Under the pieces are notes generated by a model that worked only from the letters and a program-made list of their open reading frames with translations, ran no database searches and had not been told where the DNA came from. A stretch of DNA of 64,000 bases from Mactra quadrangularis (Eukaryota; Mollusca; Bivalvia; Venerida; Mactridae): positions 12,163,167-12,227,166 of the forward strand of contig CM046295.1 in the NCBI GenBank assembly GCA_025267735.1. The letters are read 5' to 3'. Position 1 is the stretch's first letter, and each line of letters starts with the position of its first letter. Of this stretch, positions 36,201-47,554 are shown piece after piece. Made by a program: the position numbers and the translations under genes.

Positions 36201-39200
36201 AGCTTTAAAAGTGGTTTGATACCGCCTTGAAATACGATCTGCATGTATTATACAATCGATTAAACACTATTTATCTGCTTTGTAAAACAGAATTTAAAAC
36301 GTAGGATTTCTTTTCATTTGATTTCTAAGAGTTACATTCAAATCATAGATAGATAAACACTTAACTTATACCAAACTTTAAATATTTAAAGCAAAATATA
36401 ACACACATAATGACGCAAGTTGAAATATGAATAAAATAAATAGGTAGAGATTAATTTAAATAGTATAACACAAGTATAGTTAAATCTGGAATGAAGTCAT
36501 TTTTATTACGAAATAAGTCATGAAACATATTGAATTTCTTATCACCTTATACATGAAGGTTATTTATCCAAATTGTACAATAAGGCCACATGTATAATTT
36601 TGTATATTCAAACAACTTCTATGATGAAATGTAATATAAGCTTTTCAACCTGTTGTTTTCTATTGTTCTCTTTAATATGTCTATATATAATATTTGTTTG
36701 AGCTGATTGTTGTCTTATATACCTTGGTTAGTAGAGCTTCTGACTTGCTCGAAGAAGATCATAAGTTTAGTCCTGCGTTTTATACTTTTACGCCTCTTAC
36801 TGTAGGTATGAGACTAGTCTTATATACAACTTCTATATCAGGTGAAATAAGAGTTACGTACCTAGTAGAACCTACCAAAGTAGGAGGTATGTAGCAGGGT
36901 TGTAAATAATATGTGCTTGGGTTAAAGGTTTTGTTATAATCATTGGTAGATAGATATAAGAAGCCTTAATTAACTAGAGCAAAATATATTGGGTCGATGA
37001 ACGTTCGACTGTATAAAACCTAGACTATAAACTAAATAAAATGTATTTACTTTTTAAGCCTTTTATAGAATAGTTAATAAGAATCTTATAATATGTGTAT
37101 AGTAAGTGTATAGATATAAATTAATCCTTAGTTTAGGTCTAAAATCGATTTCAATTTCACCTTTCATCGAGTCAACTCTATACCGTAACTAGCGTTTCGG
37201 TGTCAAAATGATAAATCACATACAACAGATTAACCGAATGCATTTCTGTCATAATTATGATCATTTTACGAAATGAGTATTTGCACTATGAAGTCAGTTA
37301 GTGTTTGAGTGTCTGAGTTGAAACATGTTGTTAATGATTAATAAATATTAAGTTGTTCGAGCGCTGTTAGCGGCTCGAATATATGTTAGGAACATTGTTT
37401 TAAATCTGGACTAATAAATTATGATATTAGATTTAGAAATTTATAAAGTATGTTAGTAAACAATAACTCTCACGGGCCATTATTAAATGTCTTATACTTA
37501 TTGTGTTAAAATCTGTAATGTAAGTATTAATGTTGGTGTTGTAAACCAGAGACATGATACACACAAAAGTGTGGCAACGTAACAACCTGTAGCATACTGC
37601 TACGTCAAAGCTCAAAAAACATATTTTTTGCGAGTGCCAAAGCCACTTTTGATGAGTTTTTTTCATGAAATACATTTTGTGGTCATTCTCCATCCTACCA
37701 CTAATTTTTGATCATGTAGGAAGTTGTCAATTACTGAGAAAATTAAGCGCTTCGTCACTAATTGACAGCTAAATAAAGCGATTTAGTTTTTTCAGGAACG
37801 GTGATTTGTTGACTACCCGTCGTATTATGACCTATGATATGCGTTGTTACGGAGTTTAACCCAACAGAAAGTCAGGGAGCGTTTCGGATGCTTTTGAAAA
37901 ATATTCGCTTTGACTGTACAGGTAAGTTTTAATTGTATGGAGCTATTTAATTCTTAAGTGGAACTTGTTCTCTGGAAACAGATTTCTTGTAAACCTCTGT
38001 CATTGTATTTCATGACATCGCACAGGGGTCACGTCTAGATGACCTTTTTTGTCTACCAATCAATGTAAGGCTTAAGTCTAGACAACACATTATAAAAAAA
38101 CAGAATTTCGGTATTTGTAATTTTAGATCTGATATATTTAAGCTTCTTTGAAGGTTTGTGTTATTCACTCTTGGTTGAAAGATCCTACATTATTTGTTAG
38201 CTGGACTGTGACATAAAATTTATTCATGTAAAAACAAAATGTTAATTCCACTAAATGGTACCCGAATTGCGAGCTCATAAGTTATATGTACTTACGCTTT
38301 TGTACATAATTAGTGTTTTGAGTATGAATAAGTTTGACATAGTTATTTCCCTTTAATTGATGAAATTGAGAAATACACTTTAATGAGCAATATCTCTTTA
38401 TTACAAGAAAACCTTCTTTTTACGTTTGTCTATTTTTCCTTATGACATGCTCTCAATTTTCTTTATCTTTGTTTTATATCTTATAATCACACTTTATTGT
38501 CCTGTAACATAATAAAAATAATTTTGATAATATGCTGCCCAGAGGCGGATCGAGTATCGAGTTTTTCACGACCCTTCCCTGTTGAATTCTAAAAACAATC
38601 AATCAGGGAATGTAACTTTGTAGATTTCCATATCTAAATGAAGATTATTGCTTGATTAATCAACACTCAAGCCCTTAATTAGGGGATGTTCTGAATATTC
38701 TGAAATTAAAATTTGAATGCAGTAATTCATTTCGGGGTTGTACACCAATCAACGTAGACAGATACGATGTATGAATTAAATAACTAAGATATATTTGAAA
38801 TGTAATACAGTAGATCTGAGATATGTTTATTATAAAATGAAAATCGTTGAAATCAATACTTTTACGTCATTGTATTTAATTGTTCACTAATGGAATGTTT
38901 TAACCATTATTATCTTAATAATCTTTGTACGATACTTGATATATCACTTATTTATTAAACCTGACACAAGGATTACGACCATTAATGATCTTGCATTGCT
39001 GTTAAGTTTTAAGGTCACGCTACAGTGGTCCGTATTATAAAGGGTTTTAAAGATCTTAGTCCTTCACCATTCAATGTTGTTTTGTAACATAATGAAATAA
39101 TTTTGTTAATATGCCCAGATGTTGAGAGGGTATAACAAAGACTTGTTATACGACCCTTCCCTGTTGAATTTCGAAAGGCAATCAATTTGGGAATGATAGC

Positions 39201-40130
39201 ATTGTAGATTTCTGAATTTTAATAACTTTATTAATAATTTTATGTGTGCAAGTTCTGTTGTTGTTAATCAATATTTAAAACCCTAAAAAGGATTTTTTTC
39301 TGATTTAAAATCAAATTTCAATTCTGTGTCATAATATTATTGTTCCCTCAATAAATATTAAACCCTGCTGTCTAAATAACTCTTAAACAATAATTAATGC
39401 ATTGCAAAATCGTTAAACTTGATACAAAGATAACGGCTAATATTTTATTTGTATTGTCATTATGTTTTGAATTTACAAGGATCCATATAATAAATCGTCT
39501 TACAAAAGCTTTATCATGCTAAATTGTTTTAATATATCATGAAAATATTTTTATTTCATGCTGCCTAGTTGTGGATCGAGTATATTTAAGCGTGTTAACT
39601 AATTTCCCAGTTAAATTTTGAAAAGACAATTAACCAGGAAATAATTTGTAGATTTTCAGTTTATGATTATTTAATTAATAATGTTATGTCTGCAGCCATT
39701 TTTGTGAAAAATCTTATGACCGTATAGTTAGTCAACAATTAGACCCCTTATATAGTGAATCTCAAATTCAAATATATTATCATTTTTTTGTAAGCTCTTA
39801 TCATATTTTCAGGAAAGTTGTTTATGGCTGAGAGTGGAGTTAGGGACTGTATACATTTAATGACAATCTGGACATACAGATATTCGTACACACTTACTTC
39901 CTAACTAAAAATGATATATCAAAATCATCAAGGTCTTATTTCTGTAGAGGATAAAATCATTGACATAATGAACACTTGTAACGTAAAATTATAAACTGTA
40001 GTAAGAATACATTAAAGATCTAACAACAATCAACTTTGCTTATATGCTAATGAATACGTTTTTCAAGGTGATTGCAAACAAGCTAGCAGCAATTATCTCC
40101 CTTGAGAGAGAAATTAATTTAATGATTTCT
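33206..40130. other. Gene-free block nearly identical to 51841-59150
   Basis: About 6.9 kb with only short, poorly conserved frames. Sampled stretches are ~93-100% identical to unit 2, clearly higher than the flanking parts of the units. It includes a degenerate tRNA-like segment at about 36725-36790 (GGTTAGTAGAGCTTCTGACT; partner near 55780). No exon of the B-box/NHL gene lies here. Confidence 0.7.
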
Positions 40131-40894
40131 GTTTAAGTATACCACTACCAATCTGATGGTAAAATTTAAATATGATTAATGAACTAATGTAACGAGTACT
40201 TGAGTTAAAGAGCACGAGAAGTAATGTATAACTGTCATTAGATTAGTAAGGGGATGTGTAAAATTTTATACACGTGTACATATACATTGCCATCCATAAT
40301 TGTATTTCAACTTTTGTAGAGGAGTTAATAACATTTATATTTACCGATACTTGAAATACATGCCTTTAGATACATGCTCAGGCCACAACAAATTGATCAT
40401 ATGTTCTGTGGATTCGCTTGCATCTTAATTTTGACAATTTTTTTACAAAAAAATATTTTTATTTCCTCGCCCGCCCATAAAAAATTGGTCAAACCACTAT
40501 ATATAAAGCAAGTGAATAAAGAGTTTTTAAAAAAATATTTCTTCGCTCGCTCGCTCCATTTTTTCCCCAGAAAAATCCGTAGAACATATTATCAACTTGA
40601 TGTGGCCTCATGAATAACAATTACAATTGAATGAAATATGATTTCTTCATTACTTACTTTGAATGGTACAATCTTTTATGTAACGTGTAAAACCATCTGA
40701 CATAAAATTTAATTTTATTAATAAACCACTGACTCTATTACAAATGTAAAGGTAGTTTTTGTGGAAACTATAATGGAACTGAAATGGTCACGTGTTTATG
40801 GCATTTCAGTGCTCATCATTTGTAGCACAACAAATAAAGTGTATCCTACTGACACACTATTAAAAAGTAGATTCGTTTTTTTGTTGTTGTTTTC

Positions 40895-40953
40895 TGTTTG
40901 TTTGTCGGGTTTTAAGCCGTAGCACCACATTGTAAAGGTCATATAACGACGGT
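40895..40953 (-). repeat. Retroelement 3' tail, minus orientation, shared by both units
   Basis: GTTTGTTTGTCGGGTTTTAAGCCGT...GGTCATATAACGAC is the reverse complement of a diverged version of the LINE tail seen at 3145-3204 and 4163-4217. The counterpart at 59625-59675 shows it predates the unit duplication. Confidence 0.7.
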
Positions 40954-41756
40954 CAATCAACCTATTTAACCCTCCGAGAGGTTGAATCTTTGTAAGTAGC
41001 TGTTTAGCAAAAACAAAATCCCTAGAATCGTTTCCGTTAATTTGATAATGCTGATATACTTCATAAACCCCATGTGCGACAGTTAAATTAGTGTTTAATG
41101 GTCGTTAATGGATTCATTAGGTTGCTAATAATCATACTTTTCAATCTTATATGATTTTTGTGTTTTTAAGCTATAAAGGCAGACTATTAGATTAACTAAT
41201 AAAATAACGATATTTATCAACACAAAGCAGTAGGTGCAAACTTATCATACCAAATTTTCTCCATGGAAAAAATAAGTGTTTCATAACTCTTCCACGGAGA
41301 CAATTTCTACTAAAGCCTATTTCACATCACGCTTGCGGCAGCCGTACGACAACATTTTCTAAAAAATCGCAGAACTTCGTACGAACGCCGCAAGACAGTC
41401 GTGCGTTTTTTCAGGTGATCGCATCGTCGTAGACGTCGCAAGTCAGATTTTCAACATGTTTATTATTTCTTGCGATCTGTGTGCGATTTTGGACCCCTCA
41501 AGACAGTCGTGTGACTACCGTACGGCAGCCGTACGTCATTCTTGAGACAGTCGCACGTCAGTTATAGAATCTTTCGTACGTTTGTCTTGCTAAGATCGTG
41601 CGACAGCTGTACGGGCATCTTGGGACTGTCTTGCGACGTCCTCATTTCGGTCAAGGTTTGTCGTAAGTCTACTGCGAAATGTACGACGAACGTAAGAACA
41701 ACGTGCGACAGTCTCACGGCTGCCTTGCGAAAAGTAAGAACCAACCCTATCGAGTC

Positions 41757-41764
41757 TATAAATA
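41757..41764 (+). promoter_or_regulatory. TATA box of the Harbinger MADF-like gene
   Basis: TATAAATA lies 71 bases upstream of the ATG at 41835, just inside the left subterminal repeat zone. Position and symmetry with the box at 42657-42664 support promoter function. Confidence 0.55.
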
Positions 41765-41834
41765 GCATTCGTGTTGTTCGCGCCAAAAACGTCATTCAGT
41801 CTTTTGATTACGAAGAGGAAGGTATTAATTCATT

Positions 41835-42132
41835 ATGCCACCAAAAGGAAAGGGAAAGGGGAATGTTACTACCGTTGTTACACCTCCGGTTCAACCTCAG
41901 AAAGAACGTGTAACTGAGGTTACAGATCCGCGTCCCATACCCGAATCTGACGATGAAGTAGGAACAATCTACAGGAACGATAGGTTCCAGTTTTCATCGC
42001 ATCAGGAGGACATTCTTGTACAGTCGTTTTCAGAGCACCTTGAGTTCTATCAAAAGAGCAATAAGAGATTTGCTGACAAGAACTATAAAGACAAGCAACT
42101 GGCTGAAATTGATTCGAGATTAAAGGAAACTG
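41835..42132 (+). CDS. Harbinger-associated MADF/Myb-like DNA-binding protein, first exon
   Basis: Starts MPPKGKGKGNVTT. After an acidic linker it has a helical region, EDILVQSFSEHLEFY then KSNKRFADKNYKDKQLAEI, which matches the MADF/SANT-like pattern (LI...EHP.LYDKS...Y.....W.EI). The second ORF of PIF/Harbinger transposons encodes such a protein, which brings the transposase to the nucleus and to the element ends. The exon stops at CTG|GTAAAT, a plausible donor; beyond it come a poly-C run and non-coding DNA, so later exons are lost. The frame continuing to 42167 past the donor is probably intronic. Confidence 0.7.
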
Positions 42133-42252
42133 GTAAATCAAGTTTTTACCCCCCCCCCCTCCGTTGATTGTTTTTGTACCCAATTTTTCGTCTTTTACCA
42201 AACGTTTAAATACCAAATGATGTAAAGATATACATATTTGATTTCTTTCTTA

Positions 42253-42366
42253 ACCCGGGTCGGTAGCGCAGTTGGTAGCGCGCCGGAATTTCGAATATCT
42301 AGTGTCCCGAAGTGGGTACAGGTTCGAATCTTACCCAGGGAGGTTATATCTTCCATGAAAAAAAAC
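42253..42366 (+). mobile_element. Short tRNA-derived SINE inside the Harbinger element
   Basis: GGGTCGGTAGCGCAGTTGGTAGCGCG (A-box region; first 20 bases diagnostic) and GGTTCGAATCTTACCC (B-box) are followed by GGGAGGTTATATCTTCCATG and a poly-A run. It is related to the SINE at 10872-11163 but much shorter. It interrupts the transposase reading frame, so it inserted after the transposon or after its internal deletion. Confidence 0.75.
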
Positions 42367-42605
42367 ATGTTGGAACTCATTCGGATGTATCCGACGTAAT
42401 CACCTTGAAATTCTCTTTCCAACTCTTGAAAGAGTGTGTAATATTGGCCGAATAAACGACGTCGCTCGAGCCATGGTTTCACCCACCAACGTCTTTGTCT
42501 GGATCTTTCTTGAAGACGTCTGTGGATCAGAAGAATTACAATTTCGTCGTCCTGATCTTCAGCAGTAAGTGCTGCAATATGCAATTTACTTGACAAGTTA
42601 GTCAT
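42367..42605 (-). pseudogene. Harbinger transposase, N-terminal fragment
   Basis: The start chosen is MTNLSSKLH (ATG at 42605-42603), because a TATA box lies 52 bases upstream; the longer frame from 42692 would start before that box. The fragment contains RRWWVKPWLERRRLFGQYY and LFQELEREFQGDYVGYIRMS, matching the conserved N-terminal region of HARBI1/PIF transposases (WV.PWL.RR...G.Y..L..EL......F..ffRMs). The DDE nuclease domain is absent: the frame runs into the SINE, so the element cannot encode its own transposase. Confidence 0.75.
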
Positions 42606-42656
42606 GACTCTGTCAATACCTACTGTGAAATAAAACCTTTCCCCTGCAGACCCAGT

Positions 42657-42664
42657 ATTTATAC
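42657..42664 (-). promoter_or_regulatory. TATA box of the Harbinger transposase gene
   Basis: TATAAATA on the minus strand, 52 bases upstream of the ATG at 42605. It mirrors the box at the other end of the element. Confidence 0.5.
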
Positions 42665-43045
42665 CAAAATAAAACAAGAGGAGATAACCCATTCTTTCGA
42701 TCGAATGAACATCGTACGACTGTCGTACAACTTTGCGTTTGTCGTGCGATTGACGTACGTGTGACGTACGAAACTTTTCGAAATCTAACGACGGTCTTAC
42801 GACTGACGTGAGAGTTGTGCGGCAGCCTTGCGATCATCGCACGGCAGTCGTACGAAAACTAGGGCGTGTGTTGTCGTGCGATGAACGAGCGAACAACGTA
42901 CGATTCGTGAGAGCGTCGTACGACCGCCGTACGACGATTCCACGGAAAGTTTGGAGTATCTACGGCGGCTGCGATTCGTCTGCGATTTCGTTCGCAGGAA
43001 AATTCGTACGACAAAAAAATCGTACGGCTAATGTGAACTAGGCTT

Positions 43046-43885
43046 TAGAAGAAAAAGTTGATATTGGTGATCGATTTTAGGTGCGGGTATAGATTGATGT
43101 CGGCGAGAATTGAAACCGGAACATCATGTCCTAAGACTTAGACGATAAAAACCACGACCTCAAACTCATGGCAGAAAGTTCATCATTTAGAAGAGTTATT
43201 TACTCTTTTCAGTCACTAGACTGTAACCCTTTTATTCTGTATCGAATCTCTACACAATGCTGCTACATGTACACACTATAATATCCTTTTTATAAAATTT
43301 TCACAAATATCGCTTATCGCAAGCTTGATATTAGATTCTTATCTAGTACGTATAATTGATTACTGCTAGGACTATTCTTGACTGATATCATCTGAGTTAT
43401 TATTTTGACTCTAGTGTCAGAAATCCTTCATTGACATGAAGTATTCCAGTACTGGTGAAACTGTTTTCTAATGTTTGTAGCTTTTTGTTTAACTAGATTT
43501 TTAAACATCATAAGCACTCATTTTCTATGGAATACTTTTTTCTGTGGATGATAATAATGAAAGTAATTACAAATGTATTCTCAAATTTATTTTGCTTTAG
43601 ATATATTTAGTTCTAGCACGACCAACTCCGATACAGTAACAATGTCATCTGTCTGCCTAAATCATTAATTAACAGATTCAGAAATATTAAATATACTGCA
43701 GCTCGTCGTGTTACTAAAAGATCAAGATTCGAACATCTCCAATTTACATGTAACTTATCAGAAAGCATGTGTTGTTCAAAATAAAGATCAGTGACATACG
43801 ATGATAGAAGTGTCATGACCACAACTCCAAGACTATGGTATGCTCTCCCATCCGTACTGAGGAAGAAAACACCACCAGCTGTGGA
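43046..43885. other. Non-coding part of unit 1
   Basis: Aligns with 60061-61020 in unit 2 with several indels, at lower identity than the 33-40 kb block. No gene recognised. Confidence 0.5.
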
Positions 43886-44111
43886 TTTCACAAAAATTCT
43901 TACGAAGAAAATCTTCGTAAGTCAGTTTCATATAATTACCATTTCAAAGTTAGACTGATACTTAGCATAACTATGAAGTGATATTCTAAAGGTATGCACA
44001 ATTCTATACAATTTGTGTAATATTTAGAATTGATAAGCCAAAAAGTAAGCGTATTATTAATGTGATTTGCTTTTGACTTACGAAGATTTTTTCGTAAGAA
44101 TTTTCGTGAAA
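43886..44111. mobile_element. MITE with ~35-bp inverted ends, unit 1 only
   Basis: TTCACAAAAATTCTTACGAA...AATCTTCGTAAGTCA at the left is matched by the reverse complement of TGACTTACGAAGATTTTTT...GAATTTTCGTGAA at the right. Each arm is itself a hairpin (CTTACGAA...TTCGTAAG). Unit 2 lacks it near 61030. No transposase; superfamily unknown. Confidence 0.7.
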
Positions 44112-44610
44112 AGCACCACAGGTCTATTTCATCAAGCATATGGAAATTAATACACTTTTAACACCATTTGCAAAAATCAATAAAAGATTCTTTGAACAAT
44201 AGCACCTTTTGTCGTATCTATTGAATGTTTTTTCTCTGATATCCATAGGATCTACAGACATCGCACAAATAGTGACGCTCAACTAATAAATTACATTTGT
44301 CTAGACACAATGTTATAAAATGCATCATAATTTCGGTTTTAATATTTTTAGAACAGATAGTTCGTTAGTGTGCGTTATTCACACATTACTGTAGAGCCTA
44401 GCGTTATTTGTTATCTGGACTGATTGAACTATTTACTGCAAGTTGTATCATGAAGATACACGTTTTGCGAGCTCATCCATTGTTATCTCTCTTTATGTAA
44501 ATTTCAACCATGTTTTTTTAAGTATGAATATTGTTGATATAGTTATTTCCCTTTAATATGTAACATTGAGAAATATCCTTCAATGAGCAACTACTGTACA
44601 TAACAAGAAA

Positions 44611-44674
44611 TCGGCGCGATAATACCTTTCTGTGTTGATGCGCCGTAAAACCCAAACAAACAAACAAACAAAAC
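44611..44674 (+). mobile_element. Solo LINE 3' tail insertion, unit 1 only
   Basis: TCGGCGCGATAATACCTTTC...GATGCGCCGTAAAACCC then (CAAA)n: only the terminal stem-loop and tail of the LINE. Unit 2 (about 61990) is uninterrupted, so this is an extremely 5'-truncated insertion or a tail-only mobile unit. Possible target duplication AAGAAA on both sides. Confidence 0.75.
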
Positions 44675-44784
44675 GTAAAAAGAAAACCTAGTATTGTTAC
44701 ACAACATGCCTCATGTTTCTTTCTGTCTAACTTTTTATAAGTACTTAATGTACATTGACTTGTTAGAATCGTATTGGCACAAAT

Positions 44785-44842
44785 CATGACGCGCTGGAAC
44801 TAGTTTCCAGAGGTACAGGTTCGAATCACATACAGGGCACTT
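44785..44842 (+). repeat. tRNA-like B-box segment (diverged SINE head)
   Basis: GACGCGCTGGAACTAG...GGTACAGGTTCGAATCAC resembles the second half of the SINE head at 42253. The unit 2 counterpart is at about 62108-62175. Too diverged to be a working RNA gene. Confidence 0.5.
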
Positions 44843-45173
44843 ATTCCCTTCTACAAAATTTTAATATTGTTTTTATTTTCCTCTATTAACAAGAAACATG
44901 TATGTGGGGAAAATGTCGGACATATGGAAAGATATGTAAGTAATTGAAACAGACATGAGACCAGTAGCGATGATTTGTGGGCTGACCGCCGTAAAAAAAG
45001 AAAAAAACTTCTGATGACACAGCAATGAACTCATTTAAACAAAAAATACATTGTATTGTAGGTATTGTTGATGGTTCCAGTAACTTTGTTACAACTAAAC
45101 ACATATTATATAGATTTATATCTTGGTGTACAAAATGAACACACAAAAACCCGCTAAAATAAAAAATGTAGAA

Positions 45174-45258
45174 GTGGGCGTGGCCGACTGGTTAAAACGT
45201 TGGACTGGTAATTATTGGTTAGGCAGCTCCGTTTTGGTTCGAATTCAATCAAAAACCT
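45174..45258 (+). repeat. tRNA-Ser-like sequence (pseudogene or SINE head), unit 1
   Basis: GTGGGCGTGGCCGACTGGTT, TTGGACTGGTAATTATTGG, a long variable-arm-like segment and GGTTCGAATTC follow the layout of a class II (Ser/Leu) tRNA. Stems pair poorly and the anticodon is unclear. The counterpart in unit 2 is at 62511-62590. Confidence 0.55.
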
Positions 45259-45840
45259 ACCCAATGTTCTTGAGCATGAAACATTATTCCTGTAGCTCAG
45301 ATCTTGAAGACAAGCTAGCCAACTCAAAAGTATAATCCTGATTGTATACATATGAACTTTTTCACAATAGGGTTAAAATAAAAAGTATATAAAACTTGTA
45401 GCAAACTAAAAGTAAAGCTCTGCATTCGTGTGTATGTGCCAATCAATGTTTAGTCGTATCATGTTTTAAGTTATAAAACTCTAACTTTTGCTTTAAAAAT
45501 ATTTGTTGACATGAAAATGACTTCCGTAAATGTAAACTTGAAACAGAAGATACTCCACAAATGTACAAGATAGATCATTAATAAATGTTGTCAATGCAAT
45601 AAAGAAACTATGGAGGCATAAAGTTAGGGTCGTCAGGAAGCATAATATATTGTAACAGAGTTTGTACCATGTTACATTGTAATAATATAAATATCAAATA
45701 TAATTATATTTCATGTAATTTATTGTAAAATAATCTACACATATTTTTATAATCACAAATTTACATTTAATACGAAAAAGTGTCAATTCTAGCAAAATGT
45801 TATATAATATATTTTGTAATCTTATTTCACAAGATGTATT

Positions 45841-45897
45841 GGCGCGATATGACCTTTCTGTGTAGGTGCGCTGTAAACCCCAAACAAACAATCAAAC
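45841..45897 (+). mobile_element. Solo LINE 3' tail insertion with target duplication, unit 1 only
   Basis: GGCGCGATATGACCTTTCTG...GTGCGCTGTAAACCCC(CAAA)n. It is flanked by AAGATGTATT (45831-45840) and AGGATTTATT (45898-45907), 8 of 10 matching; unit 2 has the single uninterrupted AAGATTTATT at 63048-63057. This shows real retrotransposition of an element only ~57 bases long. Confidence 0.82.
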
Positions 45898-45907
45898 AGG
45901 ATTTATT

Positions 45908-47554
45908 GATACAAGTCGTATTCTAGGTCATGCTTATTGTTGCAGTTTAAACGATGGACTTGCCCACTAAAAAGGTGAATAAGCTGATCCATGAATAGCA
46001 TTTTACGGATTTACGCATACATTTTGATATCTAACGTCTACTTTAAATTCTGTATAAGCAGATATTATATTCTATATAGAGGTATGTTCATAAAATAAGT
46101 GTTAAAATAACAAAAGCATGAAAGTGTAAACACAATTCCCCCCTAATGAAACCGGCTATGTTTATATACGCAATGTTTACGTGGACGACCTATACATAAT
46201 CTATATAAATAGTATCACACTTTAACATATAAAACTACATGTACACTCTTTCTTACCGACAAACACTTTGATAAATTAAATTAATCACATCTAGTATTAT
46301 ATCATAACACATTAAAAATACGTACATTCTCTAAGGTTCACATTGCCATGAATCGTATGGTACCTACGTCACAAATTATTTTAGCATGTGCATTTTCTTT
46401 GCAATCTGTTCGAGAATTTTGGTTAGCATGACGGCTGACTAACAGCACTCACGTTTACTGCATAACACCTTCGTGACAACCTGCGTTGGTAAAAGCACGA
46501 AACCCGCGCTACTTTTATGTGACTACTTTAAACTTGTAAATACAAATATCAAAAAACATTAAGCAAACTAAGAAATTGCTATTTCACAAAATATTAACAT
46601 GTAATGTAAATTCATAAAACCTTACGCAATGAATCCACCAATGTATAAAGATAAGTGAATCATAACAACAAAAATGTATTAAAAGTGATATAACCATAGA
46701 ACTTAATGTATCAATAATAGTTTCATGTAAAATACATATTGCTTTTAAAATGTTTTAGAACATGTATCTTCAGCAGCAAAGTTCCGTTATAAAGATCACC
46801 ATTATTATAGCAAATTTATGATGAATATAATTCGTTTTTTTCTGACCAAAATACTTAATGTAAGGAGAAAAGGGTCCCTATACTTGGTATATTCTATTAT
46901 TTATATGATTGATATTGATTGTCTTAATAGCGGAACTTTACTGTACATCATTTATGATAATAATCTTGTGACTATAATAAAATATCAACATTTATACATA
47001 CATGTATTTATTTATTGCATAGTAACCACAGAACGAACTTATAAACTGCAAAACGTATTTCCGTTCATTTCGATATACATTGTATATATGGGTGCTTTTG
47101 AAACATGCGTTCAATAAAAAATTAAAAGTTTAACCTTTACATTGTATCACAGATATCAAAGAAACAAGTTTATACAATGTTGTTTTCAATTTCAATTAAT
47201 ATTTTCTTGAACATTTTTAGTGTTGGTAAATAAACGGACTTGGAGATAAAATATTCTCTAATATTTATAACGTAACTATAATTATTAAGCACCTTATTTT
47301 TTATTTCAAATTCATTGACCAGTTTTTATAACGTAACTATAAATATTAAACACCTAACTTTTACATCAAATTCAGTGACCAATTTCCTATTTTATACATT
47401 AACATAAACGAGATAGGAATAAGAAAATCGGTGACGATATGATTATGGGAGAAAACTGTCATCAATGAAACGATCTAAATCAGGTGAAGTATGTTTATAA
47501 TTAGTTCATTAAACTTGAATTGTATTTTAATATGCATGCTGTGTTATATGGATG
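45908..47554. other. Junction of unit 1 and unit 2; non-coding
   Basis: Contains the start of unit 2 (clear homology to 27375 and 63260 from about 46375). The 99-codon frame at 46818-47117 is not conserved as a protein in units 1 or 3 and is probably chance. Confidence 0.5.

Larger units (their letters stand above)
41314..43045. mobile_element. PIF/Harbinger DNA transposon, internally deleted, unit 1 only
   Basis: Inverted ends: left AGCCTATTTCACATCACGC, right reverse complement AGCCTAGTTCACATTAGCC. Flanking triplets TAA (41311-41313) and TAG (43046-43048) approximate the TWA duplications of Harbinger. Both subterminal zones (41330-41750 and 42700-43030) are packed with GTACG/CGTACG direct and inverted repeats. 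Inside are N-terminal parts of the two classic Harbinger proteins in convergent orientation, each preceded by a TATAAATA box. The middle of both genes is missing and a SINE lies between them. Unit 2 has no insertion at the matching site (about 60050), only TCTACATCTAAGAAG. Confidence 0.85.
27375..46374. repeat. Segmental tandem unit 1 (~19 kb)
   Basis: Homologous along almost its whole length to 46375-63259, with a third copy starting at 63260. Anchor pairs: 28128/47139/63965 (CATTGTATCACAG), 29088/47555 (NHL exon), 30600/49078, 31620/50741, 33206/51841, 37433/56468, 43060/60061, 45480/62820. The left edge is where clear three-way similarity begins and is approximate. The unit contains one degraded B-box/NHL gene and several unit-specific mobile insertions. 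Confidence 0.85.

Noticed and set aside
36694..36894. 66-codon frame seen in unit 1
   Set aside because: In unit 2 (55740-55950) indels and stops disrupt it; the region looks like a decayed tRNA-derived repeat.
41542..41913. 123-codon plus-strand frame and its antisense
   Set aside because: Covers the CGTACG-rich subterminal repeats of the Harbinger element; the real gene starts at 41835 in another frame after a TATA box.
46818..47117. 99-codon hydrophobic frame at the start of unit 2
   Set aside because: Not conserved as a protein in the aligned parts of units 1 and 3; AT-rich composition explains the hydrophobic residues.
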